A stretch of DNA of 64,000 nucleotides. Source: Acanthopleura granulata. Lineage: Eukaryota; Mollusca; Polyplacophora; Chitonida; Chitonidae. The DNA lies in NCBI GenBank assembly GCA_016165875.1, contig JABBOT010000001.1:16738044-16802043 (forward strand). The letters are read 5' to 3'. Shown here piece after piece: positions 1-13,740 of the stretch (position 1 is its first letter; each line of letters begins with the position of its first letter). Made by a program: the position numbers and the translations under genes. Under the pieces are notes generated by a model that ran no database searches, had not been told where the DNA came from, and was given only the letters and a program-made list of their open reading frames with translations.

Positions 1-1989
1 ATACATCCATAATTCTGAACATTCCAGTCAAAAGGCCAGTGGCAGTTTTCTTTAAATCAAGGTGTTCAATTGAAAATATGTGAAAACATTCAAATACCAC
101 TTGCATCTGAAAAACAGCTCTGTCCGGCTAATCCATGTAAACCTGTTGGATTTGAGCTGACCAAGATGTTCACTTTGACATCTTAATACTTATTACCACG
201 GGAAGTTCATCAGTCTGTACATTGGCGACCTTAATGCGCTAATGAGCTCTATTGAGTTCACTACTGTTTAACAAACGACTCCGCTTTTCGATGAGAGATA
301 ACTTCAGAGATGTTTCAGCTTAACGAATGTTTGTCCTTTTTAAACATCTTAATACTTAGTGCCTCAATATGTCGAATACTTACGGACTTTTAAGTACAAA
401 TTGAGGGCTTTTGATGATAAATCACTCTATCCTGAGATCAGATTTGCAGTACTGATTTATTATGATAGACACAATCCAATCGCATTGATCTCCCGGTCAG
501 ACGACTGCTACGGGAGGCAAAGTCCGCCTGTATATGACACAATTTCTCAAGACCCTGTTCTGTCAACATGCACCTGTTGCTTGAGTGAAGCATTCCGCAG
601 ACAATCGTGGCGTATAACTGCATGCATGTCGTCTAAACGTGGGGTTGATTGATCTATTCATGTGATTTATTGACAATTCAATGCCCGACACCTAATTCAA
701 TTAGCTTATTCACACCAGTGTGAAAGTGTGAGGGGTGTGCAGAGGGCATATGACGATATATCAGTATGACATTTATAGCATTATATACGAACCAAGAAAC
801 AATACACGGATTTGAAAAACGATTGGAAGGTTTGCAATGGCGTTAGTCGTGACTGTTGTGTTGCTGGAAAACAAACGCTCACTGTTTGTCCGATATAAAT
901 CAGTCCAGTCCTGCCCTGATCTCGAGGATTGGACGATTTGTGTAAACAATGTAACAATAGTCAAAATACTCGCCGTATCGTGCGGGAAAATACATAAATG
1001 TTGATGAGGGTCAGAAGAGAAAACTCAAGTCGGTGTTGACCGGTGCATTTAGGGAGGGGATAGAGATATACCTAACAGCTTTATATCTTACATCTTCACA
1101 ACATATTAACACTGTACCCTACATGCGCATTGGGCATATTGATAACTTGAGTGTTTGTGCATATCCACATCAAACTGCCCTTTTTGGAAAACAATTCAAA
1201 CACTTAATGTGTCAATTAAAACCATGCAACCGGATTGGTTACAAATGATATCTTATCTGAAAGAGTCATACAAACAAAATAGGTGTAGTTTTGATTTAAA
1301 CACTTATGAATTATTTTAGAAATTAACGACTTGGGTACAAAAGTTTCACGTGATATGCTAAAGGAGCCTAGAGATTCCTATGACTCGCAGTCCGTGTGGT
1401 TTGAAGGAGGGCCAGTCCCTGTTAGCTGAACACCCTGTTCTCTGAATGACAAACGGGTCCCCGTGACTTTGCTCCAATAACTCGGTTTCTAAGTATTCCG
1501 CAAACGCGATCCTGTAATCCTTCGCATTGACCCACACTTGGTCTCTCCAATTGTTAATACGTATGTTGAGGTAAGCGATTGAGAGAAAAAAAAACAATTA
1601 GAATAGATACCAAATAGTTCGGGAGTTCCAGAGATCGCGCGTGTCATGGAGTTTTTACTGCTCTTCCAAAACACATCGACGGGATAAAAACATGGGCTAG
1701 ACCAACTATTTCTTTCTCCAAAAGTGGCTGATTTTACACCTATGGTAAGAGTTATTAAATTTCTTGTTTATTGTCTTTTTATATACTTATCTACAAATCT
1801 ATTACAAAACATCTGCTTATTTCACTCATATTTTTTTGCCTTGATTTTGCCCTTTAGTAAAGGTTAACTTTCTAGTATCGTTTAGCACTGACTATTTGAA
1901 CGCCCTTTCATTAACTTGTTTGTCCTCAACATATTTGTATTTCAAAGTGAAACTATATGTTCGCAATGTCTTTAAAATGATGCAAGTGT
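1..1989. other. 5' flank of the antiporter gene; no gene recognised
   Basis: AT-rich sequence on both strands with only short open frames that show no recognisable domain and no repeat structure. It lies directly upstream of the antiporter start codon, so it may hold the promoter and 5'UTR, but I cannot place a transcription start or an upstream exon. An in-frame TAG at 1990-1992 closes the antiporter reading frame on this side. Confidence 0.5.
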
Positions 1990-2001
1990 TAGCTTCTAAA
2001 A

Positions 2002-5000
2002 ATGACCAGTACGAAAACGAAAAAATTATCATCAACTAATTTCTTGGACACTGTGAACAGGGAAATCTTTATCCAGGAGATCTGTGTTCATTCAAACCTC
2101 TCTTCCGCTAACCCACCGACCACCAGCACACTATCCACAATGTCCGTAAAGAGTTTGCCAATAACGAGGCCTAAAACTGCCTTAGACGGGCGGAGAGATT
2201 CGTGTCCAACTTGCCAGAATCTGCCCACAACCCCGAAACTCGGGAGGAAGACGCCGCTAGACAATGACACATTGATCAACACCATCAACTACGCTCGACG
2301 ACGTTCCGGAGCAGAACAGTGGCTGAAGAGATCGGGAGTTCAGAGATCAAACTCCAGCATCAGTCATCGCTTCTGCTTCCCCTGCCTGGCGAAGTACCGC
2401 AAGCCCGTCACAGATGCCCCGATACAGCTCAAACTTCGTTACATGTTCTCCTGTCCTCCCCACGGGAAAGTGGCTTTCTGGATGACCCTGGGCCTCCAAG
2501 CTGTCCTCCTCTGGGGCACTCTATGGGCAATCCTGGGTGCAGATCTCCTGCCTGGGGGTAACATCTTCAGCATCGTTGTCCTTGTCATTGTCTGCACGTT
2601 CCTCGGCCTTCTCCTGGAGTTCATGAGGTTACCGCGGCTCTTAGGTGAGCAACAGGTGTTATAATAATAATAACGATAATAGTATATGATGCACCCTACA
2701 GAAAAGCTCCTTGGCCGTTTAGGCTAAGATGAAATTTTATGCAGATAAATAGTTCTCCTTTGACTGCGAATGCCTTCATGTTGCATAGAGCTTTTTAAAG
2801 CAACATGCTGTAAAGGTTCAACATCGCATTGGTTTGTGTTTTGTTTTTTTTTGTTTTTTGTTTTTTTTTTGTTCTTTATTTTTGCAGCCAAAGTTGAAGC
2901 TGTAAAAGTACAAAGATACTTTTCTTTGTCGTATAATACGGCGAAACAAACAGTGCAAATATGAAATTTTCGAAGCAAATTTATAAATGGGTTATTGAAC
3001 AGGCAAGGTACAAGTGTAAAATTCAGGAAGTAGACAAGAGAGAATGTCGAGGTGTCCAGGGATTTCATCTACATCTACTGTCTTTCATACTTTGTATCTG
3101 TTTTCGTGTACCAAATATCTAGTGGTAAAAAAAAGAAAACAGGAGTCTAGAACATTTCAATCCAAATAAAAGTTTACTCATTAAATCATTTTTAGTATTT
3201 CAGAAACGGCGTCAGTGTAACATGACGTCATCCTTATCTTATAGAGATCCATTTACTTTGATAGCTTATAGTTATGTATAATTTGTAAACATATATATGT
3301 TTCGCTCATAACTTGATTCTGGTAAACTAGCAACGCCGACTAATTGCTAAATGAAATAAATGTATTTGTAAACATTATAATATTAACGCCTAATACCATC
3401 ACCTTACCTACAGAGGAGGACAACAAAGATTATTATTTGATACAACGAAAAGTTTAAATACGTAAAATTCAGCTGTGAAAAAAAAACTTTTATGATTATT
3501 GTGTACATGTTTAAATATTAATGCTCACAGCGCCTTGTGCGGTTCACAACTGACTACCGTGTTGTTAGATCTGAAATCATTTCACCGTCAGCTCGGATAT
3601 GAACATAAGATAAGCTAGACCGTTAAATAACATATTAACTGGGTTGCTCAAATAGAAGTGTAGTTTGGCTGTCAAGTGGCCTATAAAGGTAAGACCAATC
3701 TCACATAATGAGGACACCTCTTATGCCTGGAGACAGAAAAACTCCGTGACACTCTGATCATACCAGTGCCAGATAATTAGCGTTGATAGCCTTGGTGATG
3801 TATGTGCTCTACATACCCACACGGTTGATGTAAAAGAAAAGAACTGGACAAGGGAGCAGGAGCCATTCATTGAAAATTTGAGAACGAATTGCAAGGGAAA
3901 GACATCCGCCAACTAACAACATAAGAATCTAAAATACTCTGAAAAGAATATATACAGGTACTTACAAATAAAAAAAAATTCCATTCTGAATACCGTGAAT
4001 GACTCTCGATACACTTATAATAAACCGGATGTACTTTGACATAAAATCCCATTTTCTTTGGTTTTTAATTGACGGAATGGGGGTATATTGGTCATTTTAA
4101 ATAGGTTTAATTCCAAACCATATTCGATGTGTTGCATGAAAATGGTTGCGATTCTGCCCTATTAAATGCTTTAGTGTGTTTTGTGACACTGGAAAGGTTA
4201 TCTACTATTACATATCCCTGTTGGGGACCGAATCTTCTAATATCACATTTTCAATTATCTTTTTCTTGTACACTTCACGTATTCCAAGCCTTTGTAAGTT
4301 TTTTGAAATAATATGGTGATATTCAGTTATTCCACATTGTTGCTCCTTAGGAAAACAACAACAGCTGAAAATGAAAATATTTTAGTTGAAGATGAAAAAT
4401 TTGTGTAAAAGCTAACAGATGAGTGCTATTCTGCTACAGGTGTGTTATTGGGTGGGATCTTATTACGGAATATCCCAGGCATTTACATCGTGGAACACAT
4501 CGACAGAGACTGGTCGTTTGCCATCAGGTATAGTTACCTATAGGTTATACTGAAATTTTCTTCAACATAAGAACAATTATACACTTACGAATGCTGGAAT
4601 AGGCTTATCAGGCTTGGATAAAGGCTTTCTTTAAAATCTTCAACCTCTGTTCTTGACCGTTTCATTCAGCAATTAAGGTTTTGACACAACTTCTTTATGT
4701 AGTCATATTTATTGCCAGCCTCTACTGTCATGGTAATGTTAATAAAGCAATGCGTCAACCAATACCAATGGTACCGAAAATGGGTCGAAAGAAAGAAATA
4801 AAAATGGTGATTTAAAACAGTTCCATTATTATCGATCTTGAATATTTGATGTTTACTATCAACCTCCTGAGTGTGTCCAAATGGGTTCTCGGCAGATGGC
4901 TGACACAAATGCGCTATATAACTTCCCCTTACATCTCGGTTCTGTACCCAGGAAGATCGCTGTGGTGGTAGTCCTTATCCGTGCCGGCATCGGCTCTGAC

Positions 5001-8000
5001 CCTCGGGCCCTTGTCCTTCGGAAGTGGATGATTCTGCGGCTGACCCTATTCCCAGCGATCGTAGAGGCTGTTGCCGTGGCGCTAGCCACACACTACCTGC
5101 TGCACTTCCCCTGGATCTGGTCATTTGTACACGGGTAAACATAGTCGGAGAACTTCCATTCGTAGACGGGTAAACATAGTCCAAACGCTTTCTTTTTCAT
5201 TCATACAGGAACAAACATTGCCCGAGTACTCTCATTCACACAAGGGTAGCCTAAACATTGTCCGAGTAACAGTACGCTCATCCATACACAGCTAAACATT
5301 ATACGAGTACTCTCATTCATAAACACGTAAACGGTGTCTGAGTACTCCTATTCATACACGGCTAATCATTGTTCGAGTACTCTCGTCCATACAGAGGTGA
5401 ACATGGACGTCGTGTGCCCAGAACTGCACAATACTAATATTTGCACGTCTCGGCTTGTTCTAGGCTTACTACTCCGACTACAGGGTAAACGTATCTAACC
5501 TGTTCTTTGTATTCTGTTGCTTGAGGTAAAAATCCACCTACTTTTGTTTACGTGAACAAAACATTAACTGTTTTAATATCATTATTGGCACACCCCTCCT
5601 TAGCTTCACACGGATTTACATGAACAGTTAAGCTAAAATCGAAACTGAGGTCGTCTGACCACAGGACCACTTCACGTGCCAAACCATCACACTGTCGTCA
5701 CTGTTCTGTTTTACTCCCTATGCTCTCGTCTTGTATATCTACTTCTGGGCCTACATTGTTATGAAACATAATTCTTTATGACAAGCGTCGTTAAAAGATA
5801 TTGGGAATCGTTCACTAGTTGCATTTTTCTCTTAGACAATGATTGTCAGTTTTAAGGGCTGGGTGAATCATTGATGTTTGGATAGTTACAGTATAGTAAA
5901 CTTATACTGTGAAAAGAGTTTCATTTCTTTTACAGTCTTTCAAAAATCTTGTTTGTGTGTTGCAGGTTTGTTATCGCCCCAATGTCTGCGGCTGCTGCCA
6001 TCCCATTCATGCTGCAATTCCAGTCAGCCGGTCTTGGGGTTACCAAGGGCATCCCGACAACCATCAAGTTCGGGGCCTGCTTCGACAACGTTCTGGCCAT
6101 CTGCATATTTAGCGTCTTGCTGGACATAGCATTTGACATTAACCAAGGTGACCACATATTAAACCTGCTTTTTTATGTTACTAAAATACAAAGTCATTAA
6201 ACTGGATCTGGAAGATGCTCTTTGATTCCATAGCAATGCTGACTTCTCTCAGCAGAAGAACAGCACAAATACTTATCCTATCTGTAGTCCGCTTAACTTT
6301 ACATGAGTTCCATGTACATTTTTGTTTCTCTGTTCCTCAAGATAGAACTTTTAAGCCTTTATCTCTGTCAAGTGAAACAATTTTTGTCTTCAGATTTAAT
6401 CAACGGCATATACTTTACATAATATCTTGGATATAGAATGCAATATCCCATATACCGTCAGTTCTGTCATCTAAAAGGTTTCTCTCGGAAGGCGACTAAA
6501 GCCCTTGACCAAGGGGGTGGAGTGTTTCATTCCAGTTCCCAATCGACATAATGAGATTTTGAATCATAAAAGTGATATATTCTTTCTATGGCATAAAACC
6601 CCAATCACAAATAAAGTGCTTTTATGCATTACATGGACTGCGATGTGGAACGTATCCTGATTATTGACCCGGAACGCCCATTTTGATTGAGGGCTGGTAT
6701 ACGAATGTCAGTTCCGATGCTTGGGTCCTGAGTATGACCAGTGAATCTCTGTGACACATTGGGCACATGTTTTGAAGGTAACTTGAAACTAAATCATTTT
6801 GGACGGTACTGATAGTCTTAATTATACATAGGTTGATTCCCATCCGTCGATATTGAATATAACCAACCTTTATTAGTAATTCTGATCACATGAATTTCCA
6901 GCTAACCTGACCTACATTATCCTGATGAAGGGTCCGGTACAGTTGATCCTGGGGTTGGCCGTCGGGGTCGTCTGTGGATTGATCCTATGGTATTTACCCC
7001 ACAAGAACAGCGTAAGTAGTAACCAACTCATGGAAACTGCAAAAGTGATGCCAGGTTCCTGTGGGGTATTGCCAGGCCTACATGTTCACTCTGACGGGAT
7101 GCTAAAATCTGTGCTCAGCATGTAAAGATTTATTTTTCTGAATCGCATTGATTCGTCAAGGGAAATAATGCCTCAAAAAGGTATGATGATTGTTGGGGGC
7201 ATGCTTTTGGATACCTACAGCAAATGTTCGTTAATCGTGCTGTCAATCGGGCAATCAGTCGCGAGTAATGGTTAGCATTTCGTGAAGTGAGTATACGTAT
7301 GTATTTGGGAAACAGTAAAGGTGGAATTATGCATGAGAACTTTCATCATTGATGAAGAAAATACAAAGAAATAATTCTTGTGTGCCTACCATTTTAAGGA
7401 AAATCTTAAAGGAAAAAATTAGAGTTTTCTCTAAACTGAGAAAAAAGGAAAGATTTGTCAATCTACGATAGTTAAAACTGAGTAAGTTTTACATTCATGT
7501 TTATCATTATTTAAATCTGGGACTACCAAATATCGGATACAACAACGTATTTTGTTTGATAAGAATGGCAAGAAAACCCACAAAGCTAGAAATTGTAAGA
7601 CCATTATTTTATTTGGATACTTTTGATTCCCATCAATCATTCTATCAACCAAGCAATCACTCAGAAGTGACATATGTCCCTCTTACTCATGAACATCATC
7701 ATTTTTGTCCTCATTGCACGCCGTGTTGTGCTTTGCTGGTGTTGCAGAAGCGGAAAGTGTTGTACAGGACCACGTTCCTGTTCGGCCTCTGTCTCCTGGG
7801 AGCCTTCGCCACAGGCACGGCCAGCCTGTCATCGGCCGGTCCCTTGGGGGTCATCTGCACAGCGCTGGTAGCCAGGATTAAATGGAGACTGCAGGGATGG
7901 ACAGGTGTTAATGTGAGTGACCCATAGTCTTCCTTGCAAGTGTTAAGAATTTTCAAAAGTCGTAATGCCTGATCTTAAAGTGGAATGGGTGCAGTCGTTC

Positions 8001-11000
8001 CCGAATTGCCATGCAATGGGAAAACAAAAACAACAACAACAAAAACCTACCCAGTACCATTGTCCTCTCTTATTTCATGCATCCACCTAATATATAGACA
8101 CCTGTGTCTTTCCTTCCTTTCAGGATCCAATACCTCCGATATTTGCGCACATCTGGAAGATTTGTCAGATTCTGTTGGCAGGGTTGATCGGTTGTCTGCT
8201 GGATGTCAAGGACTTGAACTGGGAAGTTGTTGGTTAGTAGCTCAGTTTACCATTGTTACCACAATACACACATGTCAATTATTTGGACTGGGAAGTTGCT
8301 GGTTGGTGGCTCAGCTTACCATTATTACATCATTACGCACGTCAAGGTTTGGACTGGGAGACCATTGGTTAGTAGCTTAGTTTACCATACTGCAAAACGC
8401 ATGTATCTAGGACTTTAAGTGGGAGAACTGGTACTGATAGCTCAGTTCATCATACCACAGCACGCAAATGGGTAGCCGGCAGGATCATGTTACATGTAGT
8501 TTTATAGATGGAGAAAATCAGCCAGAGCCCAGGGGAAACCACTGCAGATGGCCATGCCATCCTGCTGACTCAAAGCTGCAAGCGAACCGCTATTGGTCAG
8601 AATCTGCCAGAAGGGCGACACCTGAGAATCTTGAGTTGTAGCTTGGGCCGATTTTGGTTCTTATTTACAGTTCAGTTCGAAAAAGGCAGTTCTTGTCTGC
8701 TTTCTCTCTTTCCTGGTACTGTAAATTGGTGCAACGATGTAAAATGTTCATGGGAATACCAAGAGGATATTTGTTTAAATGTTATCCTTAAAGAGTACAT
8801 GTATTTGTGCATTGTACATATGTATCTATTTACAGGCATTGTTGTTGCCACCATCACCATAGGGATGGCATTTCGTCTCTTCACGGCATACCTAGTCGTG
8901 CAGTTCACCGACCTCAACGTTCGTGAGAGGCTCTTCGTTATGATTTCATGGATTCCAAAAGCTACTGTTCAGGTAATTACTTTTGTCACACAGAAAAACA
9001 TTATCTCACCCATACATACGAGACTGAACTCATGGCCAACATTGTCATATTATTCTCGAAATATCAAACTAGGTTGCAAAGCTTATGTCTTCTTGCACGC
9101 TGCTATACGCAGCGGGTGCGATGGGGTTGGGTTGCTGGGACTGAGCTGTTCATGAGTATACAAGTGTCATTTTCAAACGTATTTAAGTAATTCTCCCAGC
9201 TCTTCTCTTATGACATTATTTTGGAGACATGGCTACATTGGCTGGGGTTGGTCAATTTCAGGGCTTCACAAAAAGTACAGTTTGCCATCGGGTCATAATG
9301 CCTCGGTTGACGTATGTTGTAATGTTTGCTAATGATGCACTCAACTTATACTCCACAGGCAGCTATAGGTTCATTGGCATTGGACCGGGCTCAAAGCAGC
9401 AATTCCCCACCCGAAGTTGAGCGACGTGGAGAAATTGTGAGTCTTGGACATTACACATTCGTTCATCCAGGATAGCCGACACATACATGTAACCTAAACA
9501 TCTAACCGACTGATTGGTTGATCGGACGCATGCAGTTACCAAGGCACAAATACGGGGACTAGAAAACCTGAATACGTATAACAGCATTAAGCAATTATCT
9601 GTAAGAACCATAATTCGTTCGTGCTTATTATAATCGAACAGACTGTATGCCTCTATATAGTCCGTCGTGGATATCATGGCTTCAACACTTTTATATATAA
9701 AAACACCGACGCCCACATTCATGCCAGTTTAAGAGGCTTTTGCAAAGTGACTCACACTTTCTGAAGGACGATGTTCATGCCTGAGATTATATCAGTTTAA
9801 CCACACATGAAAAATCAGAGAGGCTTTCGGTGTACTTTGGTTGATGTAGGCATTTTAACCCGACATTATCCTTATAAACGTAGACATTTATTGTATCTGT
9901 TTCAGATTTTAATGTCTGCCATATTCGCCATTCTTCTAACAGCGCCTTTGGGAGCTCTGCTTATCGCTAACTCAGGTTAGTCTTCCAGGTTTATGATTTT
10001 TCTGTGCGAGAGTATAAGTATATTCATGTGATATGATAAATCGCCGCAGGAAATTTTATACATTGTAATTATTTGTTAGGTACCATTCTGGTGGTCTGGC
10101 TCCGATATGTTATACGGAAATTTGATTTTCGGATCATATCAAAGATACTTAAAATACGGAAGATCCAGTATAAATGTAGGCATGACTGTCTTTCGCTGTT
10201 TCAATTCGAGAAATCACAGTTTTAAGACGTTTTAAGATCAGAACTTGTTTATAGTGTATCCTGATTCTTCAACCTTTCCAACCACCGCCGAAAACAACAT
10301 TTCAGTATTTTCTTGGAGAACTGTGGGGCCTAGAGAACTAATTCTTATAGTTTCATGAAGCTTATACCTATGGTGACACAAACAATCATTTTTGGATTTA
10401 TTTTTACAATAACTGTTAATAAATTACCCTTTAAAAACTGCTGTAATGATTGAAAAGGTTGAAGATTTACAGTATTTTGTGTGTGTGTTGTTTTTTTTTG
10501 GGGGGGGGGCTAACTCCCCCCGTGGGCGAAGGAGTCAGCGCGCCAGCGCCGTGTAAACACCCAGGTGCCTCACACTAATGCGGTCGCTATGAGTTCAAGT
10601 CCAGCTTAGATTGGCTTCATCTCCGGTCGTACGTGGGAAGGTCCGCCAGCAACCTTCGGATGGTCGTGGGTTCCCCCCGATCTCTGCCCAGTTTCCTCCC
10701 GCCATAATGCTGGTTACCTTCGTATGAGTGAAATATTCTTGAGTACGGCGTAAAATACCGATCAAATAAATAAATAAACATATATTGTCACGTACATAGT
10801 TCACTAAGAAAGTGAATGCCTATTCACAAACGGTGCATGTGATCCTTTCGGATTCTTTATTAACAAAAAGAGAGACAGCCACCATTACCTTGCAGGTTGG
10901 AACTGCCCGTGGATGTTCTCGTGCTCCTATGTTCCACAGATTACCCATGTTTTTTGTTTTTTTCCCTCTCAGGTGCCAAGCTGCTGAGTAAGGCTGAACA

Positions 11001-11361
11001 TCATGAGCATGCCACAGAGGACGAGTTGGAGAATGCCGGCTATGATAACCTGGCCTTCAGCTGGGACAAATTCTCCAGGCTCAAGGAACCGCGCGGGAGC
11101 TGTTCCACGCTGATTGGGAGTTCCCCGGGAAGCGTGGCAGAAAGTGGGGTAGGGGACAGCCCTAAGCCGGGACACAGGTCCACCAGTGACAGTGAAACAG
11201 TTTCTGATACAGGAATCGAGTCCTTGTCCACAACAAACGGCAGCTCTGGTGCCGAAGACAACAAACCCAAAGCCGTTTTTCATATTTCGTCTGAAACGCC
11301 ACCCACGTCTAAAAAGCAGGCAACAGCTCATTTGGAGGAAGAAATGACGACACACCTCTGA
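2002..11361 (+). CDS. SLC9B/NHA-type sodium/proton antiporter, 11 exons, 717 aa
   Basis: A membrane cation/proton exchanger of the CPA2 family, closest to animal SLC9B1/SLC9B2 (NHA2). Coding exons: 2002-2644, 4440-4527, 4952-5134, 5966-6147, 6902-7011, 7748-7912, 8124-8232, 8836-8972, 9359-9436, 9906-9975 and 10973-11361. All junctions are GT-AG and the 2154 coding bases stay in frame. Residues 1 to about 157 are a hydrophilic N-terminus. The membrane domain starts near residue 158 and includes LPGGNIF, LLRNIP, VLIRAGIG (TM3-4 region), the ion-site motif CFDNVLAI (Asp345, Asn346), an Arg in the later helix (Arg507), SWIPKATVQ (Lys535) and LLTAPLGALLI. About 125 Ser/Glu-rich residues form the C-terminal tail. 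Vertebrate NHA2 is about 540 residues, so both tails are long here. The start is bounded by an in-frame TAG at 1990-1992 and has A at -3. The family's Asp-Asp is Asp-Asn here, and its SPAVVVP segment is SAAAAIP, so transport may be altered. Confidence 0.93.
5122..5409. repeat. About 36-bp minisatellite starting in antiporter exon 3
   Basis: About eight diverged copies of a 36-bp unit built on cattcatacacgggtaaaca and gtccgagtactct. The first copy contains the last 13 bases of exon 3 and its GTAAAC donor (5135). The second repeats the donor exactly (GTAAAC at 5170), 35 bases downstream and out of frame. Later copies decay. Confidence 0.8.
8209..8475. repeat. About 66-bp tandem repeat spanning the antiporter exon 7 donor
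   Basis: Four diverged copies of a unit with the core ttggactgggaagttg, then a GTTAGT-like site and ctcagtttaccat. Copy 1 is the end of exon 7 with the active donor at 8233. Copies 2 and 3 keep donor-like GTTGGT (8302) and GTTAGT sites, and copy 4 is degraded. The second donor is 69 bases away (in frame), but reading through meets TAG at once. Confidence 0.8.
10510..10790 (+). mobile_element. tRNA-derived SINE copy
   Basis: The head has a B-box-like gagttcaagtcc at about 10590. The body holds the conserved block (opposite strand attatggtgggaggaaac and gtactcaagaatatttcac), and the 3' tail is aaataaataaataaa. It lies in the last intron of the antiporter gene, preceded by a T/G run at 10488-10509. 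Confidence 0.8.
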
Positions 11362-11856
11362 ATTTCAACCCAGTGAATTCTTACGCAAGGACATTTTTAC
11401 ACAGCTGTATTTTACTTGTTGATTTTTACCTTGTTGACATTTCTTTCTTTACAAAATGATATTGTTGATGAAGTGTAATTATGTCATTAGTCTGGGAAAA
11501 GATTTTCTAGTCGGATTTGCGGGATCATATTTTAATGTTGCATAACCAAAGCATAGGGGTCTACTTCTTTTAGGATTTTCCTAATCATCGATTATTATGG
11601 ATGTTCATATGCAAGAACATTTAATTACTGCTCAAGATTTCGTCTGAAGTGTTTTTGTTTACTTGTTCGTGTCAGAGTTTTATACAACCAAGTAAACAGA
11701 CCGGAAGTGTACATCTACTATAAAGACAGTATTCCATATATCGGGAATTCCACAAATCTGTCCAGATGAAGGTACCTTGTAAGGATTACCATAACTGTCT
11801 CCATGAAAAGTTTTTCTGCAACATACGGAACCATAGTATCGCTGCGATAATGGATA

Positions 11857-11862
11857 AATAAA
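11857..11862 (+). terminator. Candidate poly(A) signal of the antiporter gene
   Basis: AATAAA about 500 bases after the stop codon at 11359-11361. Another AATAAA lies near 12386, so the true 3' end is not certain. The sequence between stop and signal is AT-rich and non-coding, as expected of a 3'UTR. Confidence 0.45.
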
Positions 11863-12596
11863 CTAACAGAGACTGGTCGTGTGCACCTGCACATACATCA
11901 CGTAAACACAGAAAGGCACAATTGCTATACTTTTTCCCGCGTAATGGCGGCTCGGGTCAAAGCACTGCTGACCGTTGTTCTCTGACACTATATGGGTATC
12001 ACATAAACAGTATTCCGATATGAAAATCGCCGAAATAAGCAATAGACTACACAACTTAGACCCGTATTACTACAAGCGGATAAGGTTATAGTAGGATTGC
12101 TTCCCCATGTAAAGATATGAGTATTTCAATCAGCATTTTCTAGATTTATTGCTGCATGGCTCTCTCTTGTTGCATTTGAACTCATGCATGACTTCATTGA
12201 AGTGCTATCTCTTTTATTTTTCTCCTTGTCTTATTTCTCACTGTGAAAAAAATGCACAGTTAAAAATTGCAGAATCTGGTTTATGTAAATTCTATATAGC
12301 TGAGCAATCATGTGTATACCTGCACATATACAAACAGAACTATATATGCATCCGCCTAAGGGACTGGAACTGAACTATTTCAAGCAATAAAAAATGGATG
12401 TGACAAAATCAATGCCCACTGGGTCAAAACGGGCCACAGTCCCATGTTTGAAAAGTATTTTAGTTGTTTGGAAATATACTGAATAAATAAATCGAACTAT
12501 TTTCTTGAACAGTGGTTTCTTGTATTTCATCTGACATATACTTTAATTTAGTGTTTGATTTGCACTTAAAGGTCCAAAAACTAGCTGAACAGTGGG

Positions 12597-12800
12597 CTAA
12601 TGTATGGCAGTTGCTCAGTATTGTGTGGCAATTTATGTCGGTACCGCACCGGCTATGACCGCACGGTGTATACAGTGTAGTACTGTGTGGTAATTGGTAC
12701 CGCATAGGCAATGACCACACGTTACATACAGTGTAATATTATGTGCCAGTATATGTCAGTGCTGCATGGGCAATGGCCACACGGCACAGCGTTGCCATCT
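12597..12800. repeat. About 60-bp degenerate tandem repeat, three copies
   Basis: Three diverged units carrying gtgtggcaatt, ggtaccgca, a ggcaatgaccacacg-like core and tacagtgta, with starts near 12623, 12685 and 12742. No coding evidence. The flanking stretches 11863-12596 and 12801-13740 hold nothing I recognise. Confidence 0.7.
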
Positions 12801-13740
12801 ATTTAATGGTACGGCTCAGGACCTGTAAGGTAGATTGTGGCAGTACAGCTGCTCGGCGCTACGCGGCTGTATGCTGGTAATTTGTGTCGCACTGTGCTGT
12901 GACTTGTGCTGTGAAAGGGTGGTTGTGTGTATAGCTGTTCTGCAGAAGGCTGAATTAAGTTTGCTCTCTCCCTTGAAAGTCTTGCCCGAGATGCTGGTAG
13001 CCTCCGAAATAAAAATTAGCAAGCAGACGTCTTTATAATTTATTTCGTCATTCATACATGCATCCACAGCCAAACTTTCACCGCACGGCACTGTTTGCTT
13101 ACCGTATCCAGTTCAGGCTGCTATGAAGACAGGTCGCTGCCGAATACAACATGCACAGTTTAAAACCTCGAACAGCCGCAGAGCAGCCATACAATACCAT
13201 GCGATTATTACCATCGCTCAGTTACTTTTTGAAGTTTCTCTTTCTTTCGTCCCTTTAGCTGTGTCAATTTCTTGCTGTTTTCCGAATAAAATTGCCTTTC
13301 AAACCTAATTCCAGATCTTCGAAAAACACAGATACACAAATACACAGATCTGAACACTTTTGTGTGTCTTTTCTGATTTGCTTTGTGTTTTAAGTACTAT
13401 TATAACTTCATTCATATTACTGTAGTCAGGTTTTCGAATGGTGAAAGCCAGGCAAATCCAAGGAGAAGTCACCGCACCTAAAGAAAAGCACTTGTCTGCC
13501 TAAAACGCGTCGGGGAAGGCCGTATCTCTACGTCCCTATGTCACTGTTTCTGTACACTCACAATTGTGTTCAGAAAGTAAAGAGTTGATGCACAAGCACT
13601 AACGCTAGAGAATGATCAGTTTTCACACAGCATGGAACGGGCTTGTAGGTAGGAAATGAGCGATTACGCCCATTATCATTCTCGATTTTAAGCAAGCCAC
13701 GGATGAACCCTCGTGTCAGTGGGTGATCATATTACATTTC

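Noticed and set aside
359..652. 97-codon + strand frame near the window start
   Set aside because: No recognisable motif, and an equal-sized antisense frame overlaps it; chance length in non-coding DNA.
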